From assembly GCA_000648925.1 (NCBI GenBank), contig JFHF01000023.1, positions 48,185 through 112,184 on the forward strand: 64,000 nucleotides of DNA. Direction: 5' to 3'. Position numbers and translations under genes: made by a program. The notes beneath the pieces were generated by a model. It saw only the letters and a program-made list of their open reading frames with translations, had not been told where the DNA came from and made no database searches. This stretch comes from Caballeronia jiangsuensis. GTDB taxonomy: Bacteria > Pseudomonadota > Gammaproteobacteria > Burkholderiales > Burkholderiaceae. Each line of letters begins with the position of its first letter. Position 1 is the stretch's first letter. This document shows, piece by piece, positions 17,365 to 25,477 of the stretch.

Positions 17365-18329
17365 ACGCCTATCCGATCGAGATCACGTTCCCCGATATCG
17401 GCGCGCATGCATCGGGCAACGCGGGTGTGCCGTATGTGCATACGTTCGACTCGGGCATCGACGGTCCGCATGTGATGATCAACGCGCTCACGCACGGCAA
17501 CGAAGTGTGTGGCGCGATCGTCGTCGATGCATTGCTGCGCGCTGGCCTGAGGCCGCGTCGCGGCAAGCTCACGCTGGCCTTCGCGAACGTCGATGCATAC
17601 GCGCGCTTCGATGCGGGCAAGCCGGATGCATCGCGTTTCGTCGATCAGGATTTCAATCGCGTATGGACTGCGCAAGCGCTCGACGACGCCTCGCGCGATT
17701 CGAGCGAACTGCGCCGCGCCCGCGCGATGCGGCCTGTGATCGATACTGTCGATCTGCTGCTCGATCTTCATTCGATGCATGAGAAGAGCAAGCCGCTGAT
17801 CGTCGCGGGGCCGCTTGATAAAGGCATCGAATTGTCGGCGCGGCTCGGCACGCCCGCGACCGTCATCTGCGATGAAGGCCATCCCGAAGGACGGCGCATG
17901 CGCGATTACGAAGGCTTCGGCGATCCGTCGAGCAGCAGGAATGCATTGCTCATCGAATGTGGACAGCACTGGGAAGCGGGCGCCGCGACCGTGGCGCGGG
18001 ACGTGACCGCGCGGTTTCTTCTGCTATCCGGTGTCGTCGATGAGGATGATTTGCCTGCGGGGTGGATTCAGGCATCGCCGCGGGAAATGCTCGTCGTGCG
18101 GGTGACGGAAGCCGTTGTCGCGAAGAGCATGGACTTTCGGTTCGCGGGTGAGTACACCGGGCTCGAAGTGTTTCCCCAAGCGGGTAGTGTGATCGGGTGG
18201 TCGGATGGGACTGCCGTCGAGACGCCCTATGACGATTGCATGCTCGTCATGCCCTCATTGCGGCAATTACGTCCGGGAGTGACTGTCGTCCGGCTCGGCA
18301 GGATCGAACAGCGTATTCAATCGGATTAG
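17361..18329 (+). CDS. M14/aspartoacylase-family zinc deacylase
   Basis: A 322-residue protein of the succinylglutamate desuccinylase/aspartoacylase family. Zinc ligands are the His and Glu of LTHGNEVCG (about residue 46) and the His of LLDLHSMHE. DQDFNRVW is typical of this branch. Relatives remove acyl groups from N-acylated amino acids. It is coupled by a 4-bp overlap to the semialdehyde dehydrogenase, which suggests release of an amino acid that the aminotransferase then processes. Whether the substrate is an N-acyl diamino acid, an N-acyl polyamine derivative or something else cannot be read from sequence. Confidence 0.75.
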   Translation: MNAYPIEITFPDIGAHASGNAGVPYVHTFDSGIDGPHVMINALTHGNEVCGAIVVDALLRAGLRPRRGKLTLAFANVDAYARFDAGKPDASRFVDQDFNRVWTAQALDDASRDSSELRRARAMRPVIDTVDLLLDLHSMHEKSKPLIVAGPLDKGIELSARLGTPATVICDEGHPEGRRMRDYEGFGDPSSSRNALLIECGQHWEAGAATVARDVTARFLLLSGVVDEDDLPAGWIQASPREMLVVRVTEAVVAKSMDFRFAGEYTGLEVFPQAGSVIGWSDGTAVETPYDDCMLVMPSLRQLRPGVTVVRLGRIEQRIQSD

Positions 18330-18351
18330 AGATGTTGCGGAGTTTGTTTTC

Positions 18352-18957
18352 GCCGGATCCCGTATTCGCGTCGGTCTATTAGCACTGCCCCTCCCCGGGG
18401 CGGGGGTCACTTTCTTTGCTGCTGCAAAGAAAGTAACCAAAGAAAGCAGCTTCTCATCGCCCGCGGTCACACGCAGTTTGACCATGCTTGCCAGCCACCG
18501 ATGGCACTCGCCTAAGTGTCGCCCTCGTAGGCCCAATCGGGCTTGGATCGCGCACGGTCTGACAAGCTAGTTGTTTGAGGGCGCTGGTTCAGCACGAAAG
18601 AGCTTCGGCACAGCGCTTCGCGCTGCCGTTGGGTATGCAAGGGAAACCGTCGAGGAAGAAGCGCACGCGCACCCGATTGACCCATCGGCCGCGTAGCGGG
18701 CCGGAGCTATTTGGTGCTGAACCAGTTTGTTCTGTGGTGCGATGTGTCGGACCGTGCGCGGTCCAAGTCTTTGTCTGCTTGCGGGGGCACTCGCTACTGC
18801 CGGGCCATTCAGCCAATCGTCTGTGCCGCGGCCGGCGTGAAGTGCTTAGGCTGGGGATAGCTGTTTCTTTGGTTACTTTCTTTGCAGCAGCAAAGAAAGT
18901 GACTGCCGCCCCGCACAGGGGCAGTGCTAATAAACCAACACGATTACGGGATCCGGC
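18352..18957. repeat. 606-bp imperfect palindromic element
   Basis: Terminal arms of 94 bp (18352-18445 and 18864-18957) are inverted copies with about nine mismatches by eye. Inner pairs also match: 18549-18564 with 18745-18760 (15 of 16) and 18584-18595 with 18714-18725 (12 of 12). All three pairs share the centre 18654.5, so the whole block is one palindrome. Each arm carries a smaller hairpin, ACTTTCTTTGC-N4-GCAAAGAAAGT. No gene-like ORF is supported inside. Its right end lies 31 bp before the next start codon. It looks like a repetitive element duplicated head to head; origin and mobility are unknown. Confidence 0.85.
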
Positions 18958-18988
18958 AAAAAATCCCAAACCATCAAAGGAAGAACCA

Positions 18989-19333
18989 ATGAAAGTTCAA
19001 CAGATCAGACAGAGCATTGCGATTGAGGGATTAGAAAACTGGGGCACAGCGGGCCTTCCTGGCGCACAGGAAATCAAAATCTCCGGCGTACAAAAAGTCA
19101 TTCCAGGCAGCGAAGCCATCGATACCGGCATATTCGAATGCACACCCGGCACGTATCGCCGTTCGGTCAAGCAGGCGGAAGTGATGCACTTTCTGGCGGG
19201 AAACGGCCGCTTCACCCCCGACGGTGAAGACACGATTCACTTCACCGGCGGCGATACCCTCTTCTTCGCGGCAAATACCGAAGGCACATGGGAAGTCGAC
19301 GAAACCATGCGCAAGGTCTATGTGATCTTCTGA
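18989..19333 (+). CDS. DUF861/EutQ-like small cupin
   Basis: A 114-residue single cupin. ECTPGTYRRSVKQAEVMHFLAGNGRFTPDGED and FTGGDTLFFAANTEGTWEVDETMRKVYVIF match the DUF861 pattern of a small barrel with a conserved Trp-Glu-Val-x-Glu ending. The ATG at 18989 has AAAGGAAGAA in front. Any promoter must lie in or overlap the right arm of the palindrome. The family often sits near amine-oxidising flavoproteins and may bind a small nitrogen compound; no catalytic role is shown. Confidence 0.75.
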   Translation: MKVQQIRQSIAIEGLENWGTAGLPGAQEIKISGVQKVIPGSEAIDTGIFECTPGTYRRSVKQAEVMHFLAGNGRFTPDGEDTIHFTGGDTLFFAANTEGTWEVDETMRKVYVIF

Positions 19334-19363
19334 ACCCGCGACAGAACGTGGCCATTGCACTGA

Positions 19364-19430
19364 CATAACATCAGGTCATGGTCACTCCAACAATTCCGGC
19401 GTTGCCCCCGCGTATTTGACTCAATATATT
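19364..19430 (+). promoter_or_regulatory. LysR-type box and promoter of the PotF-like binding-protein gene
   Basis: The box CATAACATCAGGTCATG (19364-19380) contains CATAAC-N5-GTCATG and a T-N11-A core. Exactly 21 bp later come TTGCCC (19402-19407) and TATATT (19425-19430) spaced 17 bp. The predicted start near 19437 puts the box centre at -65. The 21-bp linker contains TCCAACAATT, also present at the same place in the potA promoter at 28672-28738. A 13-codon ORF starts at the ATG ending the box. Motifs seen; regulation by the GcvA-like gene at 28736 inferred. Confidence 0.62.
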
Positions 19431-19529
19431 TTTAGTCATCCACGCGCCGTCCCCGCTTCCGGTCAAAGCCAGGCGGAACCGCGCGATCCGCAAGACATCC
19501 GCTTCAACCGTGTCGAGGAAAACGCCGTG

Positions 19530-20591
19530 ATGAACATTGCAAGGTTCCGCTGTCCGCACTTCGCCGTTCGCCCGCTCGCCATGACTTTGCTGCTCTCCAT
19601 CGCAAGCGCGGCCCCCGCGTTCGCGGCGGGCAAGATCACGTTCGTATCGCAAGGCGGCGCGTATCAGGAAGCGCAGACCAAAGCCATTCTCGACCCCGCC
19701 GCGAAACAGCTCGGCATCACGATCAATCAGGACAGCATTCCCGACGCGTGGCCGCAGATCAAGGCGCAAGGCGCGACCGGCAAGCCGATCTGGGATGTCG
19801 TCGATACGCCGCCCTCCAACTGCCTGCGCGGCGGACGCGAAGGCCTGCTGGAAAAGCTCGATTTCTCGAAGATTCCCAACGCGGCGACGGTCCCGGAGAA
19901 ATACCGCACGCCGTATTCGGTGGCGTACGAGTTCTATTCGACTGTCATCGGCTATAACAAGAAGACGCTCAAGAAGGTGCCGCAAAGCTGGAAGGACTTC
20001 TGGGACGTGAAGAACTTCCCCGGCACGCGAGCGCTACGCAACGATCCGATGACCGTGCTCGAAGCCGCGCTGCTCGCCGATGGCGTGCCGCGCGACAAGC
20101 TCTATCCGCTCGACGTGGACCGCGCGTTCAAAAAGCTCGAAGAGATCAAGCCGAACATCACCGTATGGTGGACCTCGGGCGGACAGTCCGCGCAATTGCT
20201 GCACGACGGCGAAGTCGATATGACGATGATCTGGAATGGCCGCGCAAGCGCCGTGATGAAGGATGATCCGGACGTCGCCTTCACGTTCAACGACGGCATT
20301 CTGCAGAACACGCAGCTTTGCATCCTGAAGAACGCGCCGAATCTGAACGATGCCGTGCGCTTCCTGAACGCGGCCCTGTCGCCGGAATTGCAGGCGAATC
20401 TGCCGCTGTATATCGACTACGGCCCTGGCAATCCGGCCGCGTTCAAGACCGGCAAGATCACCGACAAACGCGCGGCCGAATTGCCGAGCGCGCCGGCCAA
20501 TGCGGCGAAGCAGGCGCTGCTGTCGGAGGACTGGTGGGCATCGGAGCCGGGCATTCAGGCGAAGGCGCGCTGGCTCAAGTTCATGCAATAG
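19530..20591 (+). CDS. Polyamine-type (PotD/PotF) ABC periplasmic binding protein
   Basis: A 353-residue exported protein. The signal peptide covers residues 1-31 and ends APAFA-AG. The mature start GKITFVSQGGAYQEAQTKA and the motifs TVIGYNKKTLKKVPQSWKDFWDVKNFPGTRALR and DMTMIWNGRAS fit the family. The ATG at 19530 follows GAGGAA. Its permeases and ATPase are very likely PotC, PotB and PotA at 23772-28643, because both promoters share the same LysR box, linker and -35. Ligand could be a polyamine, an opine or another cationic amino compound. The GMC oxidoreductase gene follows after 20 bp. Confidence 0.87.
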   Translation: MNIARFRCPHFAVRPLAMTLLLSIASAAPAFAAGKITFVSQGGAYQEAQTKAILDPAAKQLGITINQDSIPDAWPQIKAQGATGKPIWDVVDTPPSNCLRGGREGLLEKLDFSKIPNAATVPEKYRTPYSVAYEFYSTVIGYNKKTLKKVPQSWKDFWDVKNFPGTRALRNDPMTVLEAALLADGVPRDKLYPLDVDRAFKKLEEIKPNITVWWTSGGQSAQLLHDGEVDMTMIWNGRASAVMKDDPDVAFTFNDGILQNTQLCILKNAPNLNDAVRFLNAALSPELQANLPLYIDYGPGNPAAFKTGKITDKRAAELPSAPANAAKQALLSEDWWASEPGIQAKARWLKFMQ

Positions 20592-20611
20592 CGCGGTTTT
20601 AAGTACCGCAC

Positions 20612-22336
20612 GTGTTCGACTATCTGATTTTGGGCGGCGGCTCGGCTGGTTGCGTGCTGGCCGCGCGCCTTTCCGAAGATGCGCACGCGAAGGTATGTCT
20701 CGTCGAAGCGGGCCGCGATATCTCCGCGCACACGATGCCCGATGCCATTCGCAGCCGTTATCCGGGCCGCGCGTATCTCGACACGCGCAATATCTGGCAA
20801 ACATTGAAAGCGCGCATGAGCCGCAGCGCCGCCACGCGACGCTACGAACAGGCGCGTCTTCTGGGCGGCGGCTCGGCCATCAACGCGCTGATGGCCAATC
20901 GCGGCGCGCCCGCCGATTACGACGAATGGGAAGCGCTCGGCGCGTCGGGCTGGAACTGGCAAACGTGTCTGCCCTACTTTCGCGCGCTCGAAACGGATTG
21001 CGATTTCAGCGGCGCGTTGCACGGCAGCGATGGCCCCGTGCGTATCCAGCGAACGCCGTGGCCGCGCATATCGCCGTTCGTGCGCGCTGTGCTCGGCTCG
21101 CTTGCCGAAAGCGGTCATCCATTGCATGACGATCAGAATGGGCCGTGGCAAGACGGCGCGTTCATCGGTTCGATCGCGGTCAGTGCGAAGGGAGAACGCA
21201 TTCCGACTTCCGTCTGTTATCTCGACGATGCCGCGCGCGCACGCGGCAACCTCACGATACGCACAGGCGAAGTCGTCGAGCGCATTCTGTTCGACGACAA
21301 GCGTGCGACCGGCGCGCGCATCGTGCACGCCGACGGCACGCGTGAAGAACTGAAGGCGCATCGCGTGATCGTCTCGGCGGGTGCGATTCATAGTCCTGCA
21401 CTGCTGATGCGAAGCGGCATCGGTCCCGCCGATGAACTCGCCTCGCTCGGCATCGACGTGCTTGTGGATCGTCAGGGTGTCGGGCGCAATCTGATGGAGC
21501 ATCCGTCGATTGCCGTGTCCGCGTATCTGCCGCGCGCCGCGCGCACGCCGTTTCCGGACGAACATCACGAGCAGGCGATCGTGCGCTTCTCTTCCGGCTT
21601 GCCGAATACCGTTCGAGGCGACATGCATGGCGCGATCCTGTCGCGCTCAGGCTGGCATTCGGTCGGATATCGACTGGGCACGATCTTCTTCTGGGTTAAC
21701 AAGTCGTATTCGCGTGGGCGCGTGACGCTTGCATCGGCGAGTGGGTTCGATGAACCCGATGTCGATTTCGCCATGCTCTCCGATACGCGCGATCTCGAAC
21801 GGCTCAAGCTTGCGTTGCGCTTCGGCGCTTCCGTTTTGTCATCGTCATCGATGAACGCGCATCGCGATGCGATCTTTCCGTCGAGTTATTCGCCACGCGT
21901 GGCGGCGGTGGCTGTTCCGGGCACATGGAACGCGGTGCAGCGCGGCGCGTTGAGCGCGCTGCTCGATATCGCCGGACCGTTGCGCGGCCCGTTGATCGAG
22001 CATGTCGTGACGCAGGGCGTGACCATCGACGAACTGCTCGAAGACGATCACGCGATGACGGCGTTCGTGAAGCGTTCGGTGGGCGGCACCTGGCATCCGT
22101 CGGGGACGTGCCGCATGGGGGCATCGAACGATCCGTTGGCCGTCACCGATGCGCGCGGCGCGGTCTATGGCGTCGAAGGTCTGTACGTGTGCGATGCATC
22201 GCTGATGCCGTCGATTCCGTGCGCGAACACGAATGTGCCGACGATCATGATCGCGGAACGGGTGGCGGATGTGTTGCGTGGCGCGGCGCGCGACAGTCGC
22301 GAACCGGCCACGCGCACGTTCAACTACTCGCCATAA
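20612..22336 (+). CDS. GMC family FAD oxidoreductase (choline-dehydrogenase-like)
   Basis: A 574-residue flavoprotein starting with GTG. The FAD Rossmann motif (YLILGGGSAGCVLAARLSED) stands at the N-terminus. The GMC signature RLLGGGSAINALMANRGAPADYDEW follows. The C-terminal catalytic His is in GGTWHPSGTCRMGA, with NTNVPTIMIAERVAD closing. GMC enzymes oxidise alcohols to aldehydes. With the neighbouring aldehyde dehydrogenase it would turn an imported amino alcohol into an acid. The start lacks a good Shine-Dalgarno, so coupling with the preceding gene is likely. Its stop overlaps the convergent aldehyde dehydrogenase gene by 13 bp. Confidence 0.85.
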   Translation: MFDYLILGGGSAGCVLAARLSEDAHAKVCLVEAGRDISAHTMPDAIRSRYPGRAYLDTRNIWQTLKARMSRSAATRRYEQARLLGGGSAINALMANRGAPADYDEWEALGASGWNWQTCLPYFRALETDCDFSGALHGSDGPVRIQRTPWPRISPFVRAVLGSLAESGHPLHDDQNGPWQDGAFIGSIAVSAKGERIPTSVCYLDDAARARGNLTIRTGEVVERILFDDKRATGARIVHADGTREELKAHRVIVSAGAIHSPALLMRSGIGPADELASLGIDVLVDRQGVGRNLMEHPSIAVSAYLPRAARTPFPDEHHEQAIVRFSSGLPNTVRGDMHGAILSRSGWHSVGYRLGTIFFWVNKSYSRGRVTLASASGFDEPDVDFAMLSDTRDLERLKLALRFGASVLSSSSMNAHRDAIFPSSYSPRVAAVAVPGTWNAVQRGALSALLDIAGPLRGPLIEHVVTQGVTIDELLEDDHAMTAFVKRSVGGTWHPSGTCRMGASNDPLAVTDARGAVYGVEGLYVCDASLMPSIPCANTNVPTIMIAERVADVLRGAARDSREPATRTFNYSP

Positions 22337-23751
22337 CCCACAATCCCCTTCACCTCAAGAAACGCCTCCAGCCCCCACTCCCCATATTCACGCCCATTCC
22401 CCGACTGCTTGTAGCCACCGAACGGCGAGCCCGGATCCCACGCCGGATAATTGACATAGACGCTGCCCGCGCGCATTTTCATCGCCACACGCCGCGCGCG
22501 TTCCTGATCCTTCGACTGCACATAAGCCGCCAATCCATAAGGCGTGTCGTTGGCAATGGCGATCGCTTCTTCCTCATCGCGATACGGCATGATCGCGAGC
22601 ACCGGGCCGAAGATTTCCTCGCGCGCGATCGTCATCGACGGATTCACGTTCGCGAACACCGTCGGCTTCACGTAGTAACCGCGTTCGAGTCCATCAGGAC
22701 GTCCTGAGCCGCCCGTCACCAGCGAAGCACCCTCTTCGATGCCGATATCGATCAGCCGCTGCACGCGCCCGAACTGGACCTCGCTGACCACGGGGCCCAT
22801 CGTCGTCGCCGGATCGCCGGCCGGTCCCACCCGATGCCTGCGAGCCGCGCGCAACGCGATCTCGACAGCCTCGTCATGCCGCGATGCAGGCACCAGCATG
22901 CGGGTCGGCGCATTGCACGACTGACCGCTGTTGCTGAAGCACGAGTTCACGCCCGCGGTCACGGCGGCTTCGAGATCGACATCTTCGAGAAGAATGTTCG
23001 CCGACTTGCCGCCCAGTTCCTGATGCACGCGCTTCACGGTCGGCGCGGCGAGTTTGGCGATCTCGATGCCCGCGCGCGTCGATCCGGTGAACGAAACCAT
23101 ATCGACATCCGGATGGGCGCTCAATGCCGCGCCGACGGTCGGTCCATCGCCGTTCACGAGATTGAACACGCCTTTGGGCACACCCGCCGCATCCATGATC
23201 TCGGCGAACAGCACCGCATTCATCGGCGATACCTCGCTCGGCTTCAGCACCACCGTGCACCCCGCCGCAAGCGCCGGCGCGACCTTGCACACGATCTGAT
23301 TGATCGGCCAGTTCCACGGCGTGATGAGCGCGGCCACGCCCACCGGTTCGTGATTGACGAGCGTCGTGCCCTTCCTGCGCTGCCACGCAAAGTGCTCGAC
23401 CGTGCGCAGCGTCTCCTCGATATGCCGCCTGCCGAGCGCGGCTTGCCATGCATGCGCGAGCTTCGTCGGCGCGCCAATCTCGCGCGAGATGACATCGGCC
23501 ATCTCGTCGTAACGCGCGAGATACGCTTCGAGCATGCCCTTGAGCAACGCGACGCGCTCTTCCACACGCGTCTGCGAGAACGATACGAATGCACGCCGCG
23601 CCGCGGCCACCGCGCGGTCCACATCGCGTGCATCGCCGAGGGCGACTTCGCCGATAGCTTCTTCCGTCGATGGATCGATGACAGCCAAACGCGTGCTGCC
23701 GAAAGGCTCGACCCATTCGCCGTCGATATAAAACTGCTGTAGATGTCGCAT
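22324..23751 (-). CDS. NAD-dependent aldehyde dehydrogenase
   Basis: A 475-residue class 3-type aldehyde dehydrogenase. Motifs are ITPWNWPINQIVCKVAPALAAGCTVVLKPSEVSP, the general base in QELGGKS, the catalytic cysteine in SNSGQSCNAPTR, and EEIFGPVLAIMPY. The ATG at 23751 was chosen since it begins MRHLQQFYIDGEWV, the usual N-terminus; longer frames add basic, unconserved residues. It is the last gene of the minus-strand potA-HAD-puuB-potB-potC block, 20 bp after potC. It would oxidise aldehydes made by the PuuB-like or GMC enzyme. Confidence 0.88.
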   Translation of the reverse strand: MRHLQQFYIDGEWVEPFGSTRLAVIDPSTEEAIGEVALGDARDVDRAVAAARRAFVSFSQTRVEERVALLKGMLEAYLARYDEMADVISREIGAPTKLAHAWQAALGRRHIEETLRTVEHFAWQRRKGTTLVNHEPVGVAALITPWNWPINQIVCKVAPALAAGCTVVLKPSEVSPMNAVLFAEIMDAAGVPKGVFNLVNGDGPTVGAALSAHPDVDMVSFTGSTRAGIEIAKLAAPTVKRVHQELGGKSANILLEDVDLEAAVTAGVNSCFSNSGQSCNAPTRMLVPASRHDEAVEIALRAARRHRVGPAGDPATTMGPVVSEVQFGRVQRLIDIGIEEGASLVTGGSGRPDGLERGYYVKPTVFANVNPSMTIAREEIFGPVLAIMPYRDEEEAIAIANDTPYGLAAYVQSKDQERARRVAMKMRAGSVYVNYPAWDPGSPFGGYKQSGNGREYGEWGLEAFLEVKGIVGYGE

Positions 23752-23771
23752 GTTTTTCCGTAGTGAAAGCG

Positions 23772-24569
23772 TCAGGCCCGCGCGGCCGGCGATGAACGCC
23801 TGCTCACGACGACGATCATCACGAGGCACAAGGTCAGCGCCGTCAGCATCGTGCTGATGGCGGCGATGGTCGGATCGATTTCATCGCGCAACGTGACGAA
23901 CATGCGGCGCGTGAGCGTCTGATTATTGCCGCCGGAAATGAACAGCGCAACGACGGTTTCATCGAGCGCCTGAATGAACACGAACACCGCGCCGGAAATC
24001 ACGCTGGCCTTGATCTGCGGCAGCGTCACCGCCATGAATGCGTGAAAGCGGTTCATGCCGAGACTGCGCGCGACCATCTCCTGCGTGCGGTCGAACGTGC
24101 GCAAGTCCGCGCCGACGGAAATCAGCACATAAGGCAATCCGAGCATCGTATCCGCGATGATGAGTCCGCCGAGCGTGTTCACATAACCCATCTGCGTGAA
24201 TACGAAGAACACGCCCACCGCGACGATGATGATCGGCACCATCAAAGGCAGCATCAACAGCGGGCGCAGATAGCGCAAGGACCAGTGCGATCCGTACTGA
24301 ATGCCATACGCCGCCGCGACACCGACCGGCGTCGCGATGAGCGCCGCGCACGTCGAAGCCGCGAAGGTAGTCTTGGCGGCGTCGATCCACGCGGGGTTAT
24401 CGAAGAACGCGTGATACCAGCGCAGCGAATAAGCGGGCGGCGGAAACGTCAGGAAGCGCGCATCGGAAAAAGAAAGCGGCACCACGATGATCACCGGAAT
24501 CATCAGGAACGCGAGTATCAGCATCACCGTTGCGCCCAGCGTCACACGTCCAAGCGATATCGAGTTCAT
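23772..24569 (-). CDS. PotC-type ABC permease
   Basis: A 265-residue membrane protein with about six helices. The ABC permease EAA loop reads EMVARSLGMNRFHAFMAVTLPQIKASVISGAVFVFI, the contact site for the ATPase. It follows the PotC pattern (PPPAYSLRWYHAFFDNPAW in the first periplasmic loop). The start overlaps the potB stop as ATGA, so the two permeases are translated together. It forms the inner-membrane channel with PotB and PotA and probably takes substrate from the binding protein at 19530. Confidence 0.9.
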   Translation of the reverse strand: MNSISLGRVTLGATVMLILAFLMIPVIIVVPLSFSDARFLTFPPPAYSLRWYHAFFDNPAWIDAAKTTFAASTCAALIATPVGVAAAYGIQYGSHWSLRYLRPLLMLPLMVPIIIVAVGVFFVFTQMGYVNTLGGLIIADTMLGLPYVLISVGADLRTFDRTQEMVARSLGMNRFHAFMAVTLPQIKASVISGAVFVFIQALDETVVALFISGGNNQTLTRRMFVTLRDEIDPTIAAISTMLTALTLCLVMIVVVSRRSSPAARA

Positions 24570-25477
24570 TTCGCCCCCAGCGTCTTTTCGAGCGGAATCA
24601 CGCGGCTCACGCCATAGAAGATCGCGAACACGCAGATGAGCAGCACCACGCTCACCGAACTCGCCGCGCCCCAGCTGTTATAGATCTCGACGTTGCGGCT
24701 CACGATCATCGACACCATCATCGACTTGCCGCCGCCCATCAGTTCCGGCGTGATATAGAAGCCGAGGCACAGCACGAACACGAGCGTGACGCCCGCGAGC
24801 ACGCCGCTCATCGACAGCGGCAGGAACACGCGCCAGAACACATGCAAGGGCGATCCGCCGAGACTCGCGCCGGCCTGCGAGAGATTCGGCGGAATCTTCT
24901 GCATCGCGGAATAGAGCGGCAGCACCATGAACGGCAGAAGGATATGCACCATCGCGATGATGGTGCCGAACTGGTTATACGAAAGCTGCAATGGCCGGTC
25001 GATCAGCCCCGCACCTAGCAGCGCCTTGTTGATGAGGCCCGTGCGTTGCAGCAGCACGAGCCACGCATACGTGCGCACGAGCACGCTGGTCCAGAACGGC
25101 AGAATCACCATGCCGAGCACGAGCGCGCTCCATCGCGGCGATATCGATGCCGCGAAGTACGCGACCGGATAGCCGAGCAAGAGCGTGATGGCCGTCACGA
25201 TGAGACTGAGCTTGAACGTCAGCAAAAACGTGTCGAGATACGCGCCCGTGAAGACGCGCCTGTAGTTCGCGAGCGAGAACACGCCATCGTGATAGAAGGA
25301 CTGCCACGACAGCCATACGAGCGGCGCCACGAGCAGCACGACGATCACCAGCAGCGCGGGCGCCATCAACAGCAGCATCGTGCGATCTTCACGACGCTGA
25401 TGGCGCACCGAAGGGTCGATGGTCGCGGCTTGCATCACGGCGGTGTCCTGGAGAATGCGTTTGGCTGTCGTCATCAT
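24566..25477 (-). CDS. PotB-type ABC permease
   Basis: A 303-residue permease with about six transmembrane helices and an N-terminal cytoplasmic extension of about 30 residues. The EAA loop reads NLSQAGASLGGSPLHVFWRVFLPLSMSGVLAGVTLVFV. ILPFWTSVLVRTYAW is a PotB hallmark. The start at 25477 overlaps the preceding flavoprotein stop (ATGA); a second ATG follows immediately at 25474. The much longer upstream reading frame is a shadow of the flavoprotein gene. Partner of PotC and PotA. Confidence 0.9.
   Translation of the reverse strand: MMTTAKRILQDTAVMQAATIDPSVRHQRREDRTMLLLMAPALLVIVVLLVAPLVWLSWQSFYHDGVFSLANYRRVFTGAYLDTFLLTFKLSLIVTAITLLLGYPVAYFAASISPRWSALVLGMVILPFWTSVLVRTYAWLVLLQRTGLINKALLGAGLIDRPLQLSYNQFGTIIAMVHILLPFMVLPLYSAMQKIPPNLSQAGASLGGSPLHVFWRVFLPLSMSGVLAGVTLVFVLCLGFYITPELMGGGKSMMVSMIVSRNVEIYNSWGAASSVSVVLLICVFAIFYGVSRVIPLEKTLGAK

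Noticed and set aside
12764..18329. Ectoine degradation (doe/eut) cluster
   Set aside because: No ectoine hydrolase or M24 peptidase gene is present, and a tartrate-type dehydrogenase is inserted. Similar parts only.
18352..18957. Insertion sequence or transposon
   Set aside because: No transposase ORF, no target-site duplication recognised; symmetry extends to the centre.
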